Source: Terrisporobacter sp.
GTDB taxonomy: Bacteria; Bacillota_A; Clostridia; Peptostreptococcales; Peptostreptococcaceae
Direction of reading: 5' to 3'
Length of the DNA stretch: 12,489 nt
NCBI GenBank assembly: GCA_029851945.1
Contig: JARKUZ010000094.1
Location: forward strand, 1-12,489
Shown piece after piece: positions 7,700 through 12,489 of this stretch. Position 1 is the stretch's first letter. Each line of letters begins with the position of its first letter. The translations under genes were made by a program, and so were the position numbers. The notes beneath the pieces were generated by a model. The model was given only the letters and a program-made list of their open reading frames with translations, was not told the origin of the DNA and made no database searches.

Positions 7700-9382
7700 A
7701 TGGAAAAATCATATGTGGTTGTTTATGAGAATTTAGAACGTTTAGAGTCTGATTTAAATTTATATAACATAGATGAATATATTATACTAAATAATCAAAT
7801 AGCATCAATTTATGTTGATGAAAGTTTTGAAGAAGAAACATTAAACAGTATAAAAAGCATATCAGATTGGATACCATCAGTACCTATGAGTTCATTAATT
7901 AATATAACTGATAATTTAGAAAGTGGAATAAGCGTAAAAATAGCATCAGGTATTGACTATGTTGATAAAAATCCATATATAAAATCATCAGGAAAAGGAT
8001 GTATAATTACAATTATAGATTCTGGGATAAATTATCTACATCCTGATTTTTTAAACCCAGACGGTACAACAAAAATAGTATCTATATGGGATCAAGAAAG
8101 TCAGTTTGGAACTCCACCAACAGGGCTAAAATTTGGAAGTGAGTTTAAAAAAGATATCATAAATGAATATATAAGAAATAATGACCCAAGTCTAAGTGAA
8201 GATACTATTGGAACTGGGACAGTAGCTTCGGGAATAGCATGTGGTAGAGGAAACTTAAACAGAGAATATAAGGGAGTAGCTGCAGATAGTGAATTATTAG
8301 TAATAAAGTTAAGAGAATACAAAGATACTTATAAAGAAGGAAAAATTAATTATGGTTTATCAGACTTCTTAGCAGGCATAAAATATGCTATAGATATAGC
8401 TCAAAAAGAAGAAAAAAATATGATAATTAATTTAACTTTAGGTGAACGATCAAGGTCTGTAGTAGTAACTACATTATTAGATACTTTTAACTATTTAACA
8501 GTAAGTGGTGTAATAGTAGTTAGTGGTGCTGGAAATGAAGGAAATACAGATATACATTACCAAGGACAGGTAAGTAGTTTAAATGATATTCAAGACATAC
8601 CAATTCAAATTGGAGAGCAAAAAAATTTAGATATAACATTAAGTGTTGCAGGTCCAGATAAAATAGCAGCAGCAATAATATCACCATCAGGAGAAATAAG
8701 CTATAGAGTTGTATATGCACCAGATGATTATATATATAGAGGCAAGTTTAATATAGAAAATACATTTTATGAAATGAGATATTTATATCCTTGGATAAAA
8801 TCAGCGACTCAAGAATTAACAATAAAATTGAATAATGTTAAGCCAGGTGTATGGACTTTAAGATTATTTCCAGAATTTATTATAGATGGATTGTACGATG
8901 TTTATTTGCCCAATAAAAACTTAATCTCTAATGAAACTAGATTTACAGATCCAAATTCATTTGTAACCATAACTTTGTTTGGTGCAGTTTCAAATGCAAT
9001 AACTATAGGAGCCTATGATGATAAGATTGATAGTGTGTGGATAGGTTCATCAAAAGGACCAGTAAGAGGTAGACCTATAAAGCCAGATTTATTAGCACCA
9101 GGGGTTGATATAATATCTCCATCTAAAAACGGGAACTATACAACATCAACGGGTACAGGAGTAAGTAGTTCTATTATAAGTGGGGTTGTGGCTATACTTA
9201 TGGAATATGTATCAAATCAGAGTACGTTTAAACGAAACTTATTATATACAGAAGTTTTAAAAACTTACTTAATGCTTGGAGCAAGAAAAAAAGATTTATA
9301 TGTATATCCAAATGTAACAAGAGGTTATGGAGTACTTGATTTACAAAACACATTTATACAATTAGCTAATATATTAAGATAA
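7700..9382 (+). CDS. second CspC-like pseudoprotease
   Basis: A 560-residue paralogue of the cspC product (561 residues), alignable along its whole length. Both begin MEKSY-VVY or MEKSY-IVY, share VPMSSLI/APMSSLI, NEGNTDIHYQG, the PGVW-LRL / PGIWNVRL strand and WIGSSKGPV. Asp107 (IIDSG) is kept; Thr172 (IGTGTV) and Gly487 (TGTGVS) replace His and Ser exactly as in CspC, so it should be catalytically dead. The start ATG follows TAGGGAG by a normal distance. It probably shares a transcript with the CspA-like gene upstream. The two CspC proteins differ most in the prodomain and in loops such as VKNGGIKPD versus VRGRPIKPD before the AP-VDIIS strand. The likely role, by homology, is germinant response during spore germination; its ligand and partner are unknown. 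Confidence 0.9.
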   Translation: MEKSYVVVYENLERLESDLNLYNIDEYIILNNQIASIYVDESFEEETLNSIKSISDWIPSVPMSSLINITDNLESGISVKIASGIDYVDKNPYIKSSGKGCIITIIDSGINYLHPDFLNPDGTTKIVSIWDQESQFGTPPTGLKFGSEFKKDIINEYIRNNDPSLSEDTIGTGTVASGIACGRGNLNREYKGVAADSELLVIKLREYKDTYKEGKINYGLSDFLAGIKYAIDIAQKEEKNMIINLTLGERSRSVVVTTLLDTFNYLTVSGVIVVSGAGNEGNTDIHYQGQVSSLNDIQDIPIQIGEQKNLDITLSVAGPDKIAAAIISPSGEISYRVVYAPDDYIYRGKFNIENTFYEMRYLYPWIKSATQELTIKLNNVKPGVWTLRLFPEFIIDGLYDVYLPNKNLISNETRFTDPNSFVTITLFGAVSNAITIGAYDDKIDSVWIGSSKGPVRGRPIKPDLLAPGVDIISPSKNGNYTTSTGTGVSSSIISGVVAILMEYVSNQSTFKRNLLYTEVLKTYLMLGARKKDLYVYPNVTRGYGVLDLQNTFIQLANILR

Positions 9383-9408
9383 GTAGACCTATTTTAATAG
9401 GCCCACTT
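9381..9408 (-). terminator. hairpin between convergent genes, possible weak terminator
   Basis: Arms 9381-9393 and 9396-9408. Read on the minus strand the arms pair throughout, with two G-U pairs; read on the plus strand those two positions become A-C mismatches. It therefore folds better in the transcript of the minus-strand gene that ends at 9419. No good U run follows on either strand, so termination would be weak. Confidence 0.4.
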
Positions 9409-9418
9409 AAAATATAAA

Positions 9419-9811
9419 TTATTCACTAGGAACTAGTATATAATCACCGTAAGAAATTTGATAATCTTTAGAAATGATATCAGGATTTTCATTAAGAGCT
9501 ACTAATCTAAAATACTCAATATTTTCAATATCAGAATTATAAATTTTTATTATATCGTCTAAAGTCTCGCCAGATAAAACCAAGTGTTTAACTAATATTC
9601 TATCTTTCATAACTTTATCATATGCTTTTTTATAGGTCACATTAGATAGTTTTGAAAAAAATGAAACATTTTCTACTAAATAATCTTTAGCTCTATCTAG
9701 TGAAGTTATGTAATTATAGATAGATGAGCGTATGATATTAGAAGAATCTTCTTTATCAACTGATGGTGATATAAATGTTACTATAAACAAAAATATAAAT
9801 AGATATTTCAA
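9419..9811 (-). CDS. small exported protein with LysM-like C-terminal domain
   Basis: A 130-residue protein. Residues 2-15 (KYLFIFLFIVTFIS) form a hydrophobic signal peptide or membrane anchor. A polar helical middle (about 20-72, rich in Tyr, Lys and Asp) follows. The last 58 residues look like a LysM peptidoglycan-binding module: LVLSGETLDDIIKIY at 77-91, then LNENPDI, then SYGDYILVP. This matches the GETL-I---Y...NPDI...GD-I-VP layout of that family. It has no catalytic domain, so a wall- or cortex-binding or structural role is the most that can be inferred. The start is TTG at 9811, with GGAGG 8 bases upstream; a GTG at 9820 is inside the ribosome binding site. It faces the csp genes tail to tail, so it is not in their operon. 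A spore-cortex link is possible but unsupported. Confidence 0.75.
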   Translation of the reverse strand: MKYLFIFLFIVTFISPSVDKEDSSNIIRSSIYNYITSLDRAKDYLVENVSFFSKLSNVTYKKAYDKVMKDRILVKHLVLSGETLDDIIKIYNSDIENIEYFRLVALNENPDIISKDYQISYGDYILVPSE

Positions 9812-9817
9812 ATAATA

Positions 9818-9825
9818 CACCTCCT
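9818..9825 (-). promoter_or_regulatory. ribosome binding site that selects TTG 9811
   Basis: The minus strand reads AGGAGGTG here, a near-perfect match to the 16S tail, 8 bases (counted from GGAGG) before TTG 9811. The in-frame GTG at 9820 is part of the site and cannot be used with it. Confidence 0.8.
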
Positions 9826-9844
9826 AGCTAAGATTATTAATAAA

Positions 9845-9872
9845 TAAATATAATATTAAACCTTTGTGACAA
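9845..9872 (-). promoter_or_regulatory. possible promoter of the LysM-like gene
   Basis: The minus strand shows TTGTCA (9872-9867) and, after 16 bases, TATTTA (9850-9845), a loose sigma-A pattern. It lies just upstream of the LysM-like gene and runs divergently from the asnS promoter. The -10 element is weak. Confidence 0.3.
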
Positions 9873-9891
9873 TTATTTAGAAAATAAATTA

Positions 9892-9920
9892 TTGACTAAA
9901 AAAATATAAGTTGGTATAAT
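9892..9920 (+). promoter_or_regulatory. sigma-A promoter of the asnS T-box transcript
   Basis: TTGACT (9892-9897), a 17-base spacer, and TATAAT (9915-9920) preceded by TGG, an extended -10 element. This is the best vegetative promoter in the window. It lies about 30 bases before the first T-box elements, giving a start near 9927. Confidence 0.85.
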
Positions 9921-9926
9921 CTTTTT

Positions 9927-10204
9927 AAATAGTTGAAATAATATAACAATAATAGACTGTGAAGAGAAAAGTAAATATAAAAGGTAGTCATAGCGAGTTG
10001 AGGATGGTGAAAGCTCAATACGAAATTTATATTGAAGAACATCTCGGAGTTTCTAACCGAAATCTTGAAAGAGAGTAGACTTAGACGGGAAGTCCCGTTA
10101 CAGACTATAAGCAATGCTTACTAAGAGGCCAATTTTGGCAATTAGGGTGGTACCGCGAGAGTAATAGTCTTTCGTCCCTTTTTATAGGGATGAAGGGCTT
10201 TTTT
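9927..10204 (+). promoter_or_regulatory. T-box leader riboswitch, asparagine-specific
   Basis: The diagnostic T-box sequence AGGGTGGTACCGCG is at 10144-10157; its TGG pairs with the CCA end of uncharged tRNA. Stem I begins near GACTGTGAAGAG (9956) with an apical region around 9990-10016. The specifier codon is read as AAC at 10038-10040, followed by A as is usual, which means asparagine and agrees with asnS downstream. A CGG...CCG hairpin (10045-10059), an ACGGG/CCCGT hairpin (10085-10098) and a TAAGC/GCTTA hairpin (10108-10120) lie between Stem I and the T-box. Uncharged tRNA-Asn should favour the antiterminator and raise asnS expression. Confidence 0.92.
10166..10204 (+). terminator. T-box-controlled terminator ahead of asnS
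   Basis: Arms 10166-10179 and 10186-10199 pair over 14 positions with three G-U pairs, followed by six T (10199-10204). The CCCT at the end of the left arm (10176-10179) can instead pair with AGGG of the T-box motif, giving the mutually exclusive antiterminator. Confidence 0.88.
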
Positions 10205-10276
10205 AATACAAAATAATAAATATTTTAGTAATAAATAAAATAAGCAATATAAAAAATAAAATATGGAGGAAATAAA

Positions 10277-11677
10277 ATGCAAAAAGAATTTATAGAAATT
10301 AAAGACTTGTACAGAAAAAAAGAAGAGTATGTAGGTAAAACTGTAAATGTAGCTGGATGGATAAGATTATCTAGAGCATCTAAAAACTTTGGATTTATAG
10401 AGCTAAACGATGGAAGTTTCTTTAAAAATATGCAAATAGTAATAGCTGAAGATAAACTAGAGAACTTCAAAGAGATATCTAAACTACCAATAAGTTCATC
10501 AATACTTGTAGAGGGAGAATTAGTTTCAACAGAAGGTGCTAAGCAACCAGTTGAAATACATGCTACTAAAGTAGTAGTAGAAGGAGAGTCAGATTCTTCA
10601 TATCCATTACAAAAGAAAAGACATACATTAGAGTACCTAAGAACAATAGCTCACTTAAGACCAAGAAGTAACACTTTCTCTGCTGTATTTAGAGTAAGAA
10701 GTTTAGCAGCTTACGCTATACATAAATTCTTCCAAGATAGAAACTTCGTGTATGCACATTCTCCAATCATAACAGGAAGTGACTGTGAAGGTGCAGGAGA
10801 AATGTTTAGAATAAGTACTATGGATTTAAACAACATACCTAAGAACGAAGAAGGAAATATAGATTATTCTAAAGATTTCTTTGGAAAAGAAGCTAACTTA
10901 ACTGTTAGTGGTCAATTAAATGCAGAAATAATGGCACTTGCATTTAGAAATGTTTATACATTTGGACCAACTTTCAGAGCTGAAAATTCATTTACTCAAA
11001 GACATGCATCAGAATTCTGGATGATAGAGCCTGAAATATGTTTTGCAGACTTAGAAGATAATATGGAACTTGCTGAAGACATGATAAAATACGTAATAAA
11101 TTACGTAATGGAAAATGCTCCAGAAGAAATGGAATTCTTCAATAACTTTATAGATAAAGGATTATTAGATAGATTAAACAACGTAGTAAACTCTGAATTT
11201 AAAAGACTTACTTATACAGATGCTGTTAAAATGTTACAAGAAAGCGGACATGAATTTGAATATCCAGTTAATTGGGGAGATGACCTTCAAACAGAGCATG
11301 AAAGATATTTAACTGAGCAAATATTTAAAGCTCCAGTATTTGTTACTGATTATCCAAAAGATATAAAAGCATTCTACATGAGAATGAATGAAGATGGAAA
11401 GACTGTTAGAGCAATGGACTTATTAGTTCCAGGAGTAGGAGAAATAGTTGGAGGTTCTCAAAGAGAAGAAAGAGAAGAAAAACTATTAGAAAGAATAGAA
11501 GAAATGGGATTAAACAAGGAAGATTACTGGTGGTACTTAGAACTTAGAAAGTTCGGAACAGCTACTCACTCAGGATTTGGACTAGGATTTGAAAGAATAA
11601 TAATGTACATGACAGGAATGTCTAACATAAGAGACGTAATACCATTCCCAAGAACTCCTAAAAACGCTGAATTCTAA
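10277..11677 (+). CDS. asnS: asparaginyl-tRNA synthetase
   Basis: Class IIb aminoacyl-tRNA synthetase of 466 residues, the usual length for bacterial AsnRS; it charges tRNA-Asn with asparagine in the cytoplasm. The N-terminal OB-fold anticodon-binding domain covers about residues 20-105 ([19 protein letters not shown]). The catalytic domain starts near HLRPRSN at 127. Motif 2 is at 233-253 ([16 protein letters not shown] followed by MIEPE) and motif 3 at 433-442 ([10 protein letters not shown]). The motif 2 loop and the lack of the GatB-linked features of a non-discriminating AspRS point to asparagine. The AAC specifier in the leader agrees independently. The start is ATG with TGGAGG 8 bases upstream. 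It is transcribed alone from the T-box promoter and closed by a terminator 12 bases after the stop codon. Confidence 0.97.
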   Translation: MQKEFIEIKDLYRKKEEYVGKTVNVAGWIRLSRASKNFGFIELNDGSFFKNMQIVIAEDKLENFKEISKLPISSSILVEGELVSTEGAKQPVEIHATKVVVEGESDSSYPLQKKRHTLEYLRTIAHLRPRSNTFSAVFRVRSLAAYAIHKFFQDRNFVYAHSPIITGSDCEGAGEMFRISTMDLNNIPKNEEGNIDYSKDFFGKEANLTVSGQLNAEIMALAFRNVYTFGPTFRAENSFTQRHASEFWMIEPEICFADLEDNMELAEDMIKYVINYVMENAPEEMEFFNNFIDKGLLDRLNNVVNSEFKRLTYTDAVKMLQESGHEFEYPVNWGDDLQTEHERYLTEQIFKAPVFVTDYPKDIKAFYMRMNEDGKTVRAMDLLVPGVGEIVGGSQREEREEKLLERIEEMGLNKEDYWWYLELRKFGTATHSGFGLGFERIIMYMTGMSNIRDVIPFPRTPKNAEF

Positions 11678-11689
11678 TATTTATATATT

Positions 11690-11719
11690 AAAGCACTAGA
11701 CTTATGTTTAGTGCTTTTT
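11690..11719 (+). terminator. intrinsic terminator of asnS
   Basis: A 12-bp stem (11690-11701 with 11706-11717, one G-U pair) with a TTAT loop, and five T from 11715. It begins 12 bases after the asnS stop codon. Confidence 0.88.
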
Positions 11720-11833
11720 ATATTATAATATTTAAAAAATAAATGAAAAATTAATTATATAAAAAAATTCTGTTTAGACCATCACAATATGGATATATAC
11801 ATAATGTAAACAAATTAAATAGGAGGCTTTAAA

Positions 11834-12022
11834 ATGAAAGCATTTGTAGATAAAGATGTATGTATAGGATGTGGAGCATGTGCAGGAATATGCCCAGAAG
11901 TATTTGATATGGATAGTGATGGATTAGCAGTAGCTATAGAAGGAGAAATAAGTGAGGATTTACAAGAAAGTGCACAAGAAGCATGTGAAGGATGTCCAGT
12001 AAGTGCAATAACAATTGAATAA
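11834..12022 (+). CDS. small [4Fe-4S] ferredoxin
   Basis: A 62-residue acidic electron carrier. The N-terminal motif is C10-IG-C13-GA-C16-AGI-C20-P, and the C-terminal motif is C51-EG-C54-P. The second four-cysteine cluster motif of classical clostridial 2[4Fe-4S] ferredoxins is absent, so it should hold one cluster bound by Cys10, Cys13, Cys16 and Cys54. Cys20 and Cys51 are then left over and could form a disulfide, as reported for Desulfovibrio gigas ferredoxin; this is an inference by comparison. The middle (DMDSDGLAVA) is typical of single-cluster ferredoxins. AGGAGG sits 8 bases before the ATG. The gene stands alone between two terminators, so its redox partner cannot be told from context. 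The 114 bases upstream hold no clear promoter (a loose TATACATAAT lies near 11796). Confidence 0.93.
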   Translation: MKAFVDKDVCIGCGACAGICPEVFDMDSDGLAVAIEGEISEDLQESAQEACEGCPVSAITIE

Positions 12023-12028
12023 TAAAAT

Positions 12029-12063
12029 CAAAGGCTTAGGGAATATCCTAAGCTTTATTTTTT
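12029..12063 (+). terminator. intrinsic terminator of the ferredoxin gene
   Basis: GCTTAGG (12033-12039) pairs perfectly with CCTAAGC (12046-12052) around a six-base loop. The stem can be extended by A-T pairs past one bulged G. TTTA and then seven T (12057-12063) follow. Confidence 0.8.
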
Positions 12064-12109
12064 ACATATAATAATTTTATATTGATATAAAATTATTATA
12101 TGTAAAAAA
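12058..12109. repeat. 24-bp perfect AT-rich inverted repeat
   Basis: Arms 12058-12081 and 12086-12109 are exact reverse complements separated by TTGA. Each arm has only one G/C base. It overlaps the T run of the ferredoxin terminator. It may be a second, bidirectional terminator-like hairpin or a site able to extrude a cruciform. I see no target-site duplication or transposase that would make it a mobile-element end. Confidence 0.85.
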
Positions 12110-12261
12110 TAATAAATATTAGTAGGCTTTAGATTGATCGTTTACATATCATTAAATCTAAGTAAACTTTATATACAGAAAAATTTAACAAATTATCTAA
12201 ATAATATATGAGTAGTATAAGTCCTAATTTAATAAAATATAGAAAAATAGATTATATTTTA

Positions 12262-12270
12262 TGTTATAAT
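12262..12270 (+). promoter_or_regulatory. possible extended -10 promoter of the small membrane protein gene
   Basis: TGTTATAAT contains TATAAT with an upstream TG, 30 bases before ATG 12300. The -35 region (GAAAAA near 12242) is poor, so activity would rest on the extended -10 element. The stretch from 12110 to here contains nothing else recognisable. Confidence 0.45.
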
Positions 12271-12299
12271 TATTAATCATAATAAAAATTGGAGGCAAA

Positions 12300-12482
12300 A
12301 TGATAAAGATACTTGACAATATAATGTTGATAATAGATATTTTATTAATTATATATTTTTATAACTATGCAGTTGATACAACAGATATAGGCCAAAGGCT
12401 TATAAGCTGTGCAGCTATAACTATGGAAATATCATTTATAATAAGACATATTAAACTTATGAAATCTAGAAAAGTTAATTAA
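12300..12482 (+). CDS. small hydrophobic membrane protein, unknown function
   Basis: A 60-residue protein. Residues 7-24 (NIMLIIDILLIIYFYNYA) form a clear membrane helix, and residues 33-50 a second, weaker one. The C-terminus is basic (KLMKSRK), which by the positive-inside rule would lie in the cytoplasm. I do not recognise a family. A good ribosome binding site (TTGGAGGC) 5-7 bases before the ATG and a possible extended -10 promoter support it as a real gene. It ends 7 bases before the window edge, so any downstream partner is unseen. Confidence 0.65.
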   Translation: MIKILDNIMLIIDILLIIYFYNYAVDTTDIGQRLISCAAITMEISFIIRHIKLMKSRKVN

Positions 12483-12489
12483 TGCAATG

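Noticed and set aside
7374..8720. Minus-strand open frames opposite the second CspA and CspC genes
   Set aside because: They mirror the antisense frames of the first csp pair at corresponding places, as expected from paralogous coding sequence, and are Leu/Tyr-rich shadows.
5702..9382. A modified-peptide (lantibiotic-like) cluster: small peptide followed by subtilisin-like proteases
   Set aside because: The proteases match Csp germination proteins along their length and are catalytically dead. The peptide has no leader/core division, and no modification enzyme or exporter is present.
9896..10470. Two minus-strand open frames (72 and 81 codons) opposite the T-box leader and the start of asnS
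   Set aside because: One overlaps a structured RNA leader and the other overlaps the conserved OB-fold of AsnRS. Neither has a credible start context.
12058..12109. Palindrome as an insertion-sequence end or a CRISPR repeat
   Set aside because: There is a single copy, no spacer array, no transposase and no flanking duplication in the window.

Overview
The window reads as chromosomal DNA from a spore-forming, very AT-rich Gram-positive anaerobe of the class Clostridia. It most likely belongs to the Peptostreptococcaceae (the group of Clostridioides, Paraclostridium, Paeniclostridium, Romboutsia and Terrisporobacter). The grounds are AGA/ATA-dominated codon use, strong AGGAGG-type ribosome binding sites, a T-box leader, a clostridial ferredoxin, and above all a CspB-CspA fusion protease followed by a CspC pseudoprotease, the arrangement known from the germination machinery of that family. 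Genus and species cannot be fixed from the sequence alone.

Layout. Bases 1-473 (minus strand) hold the start of an AI-2E/YtvI-type membrane permease that runs off the window. Diverging from it is a germination block of about 8.8 kb on the plus strand: cspBA (632-3937, apparently starting at a rare ATC codon), cspC (3962-5647), a 64-residue protein with a TAAW motif (5702-5896), and a strong intrinsic terminator (5901-5936). A second unit follows: a free-standing CspA-like gene (6011-7678) and a second CspC-like gene (7700-9382). A convergent minus-strand gene (9419-9811) encodes a small exported protein with a LysM-like C-terminus. The rest is housekeeping: a promoter and asparagine T-box leader feeding asnS (10277-11677), a small 4Fe-4S ferredoxin (11834-12022), a 24-bp perfect AT-rich palindrome, and a 60-residue membrane protein (12300-12482).

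How the genes work together. In C. difficile, CspB is the subtilisin-like protease that cuts the pro-form of the cortex hydrolase SleC, while the CspA and CspC pseudoproteases control it in response to bile-salt germinants and co-germinants. Here the CspB domain keeps the whole Asp-His-Ser triad. All four other subtilase domains (CspA of the fusion, CspC, the extra CspA and the extra CspC) keep Asp but have Thr for His and Ala or Gly for Ser. The block therefore holds one protease and two complete sets of pseudoprotease regulators. The second CspA-CspC pair, which has no protease of its own, is the most noteworthy content. A plausible but unproven reading is a second germinant-sensing module acting through the single CspB. 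A nine-A run exactly at the CspB/CspA linker, with stops close by in both other frames, is a second point worth checking.
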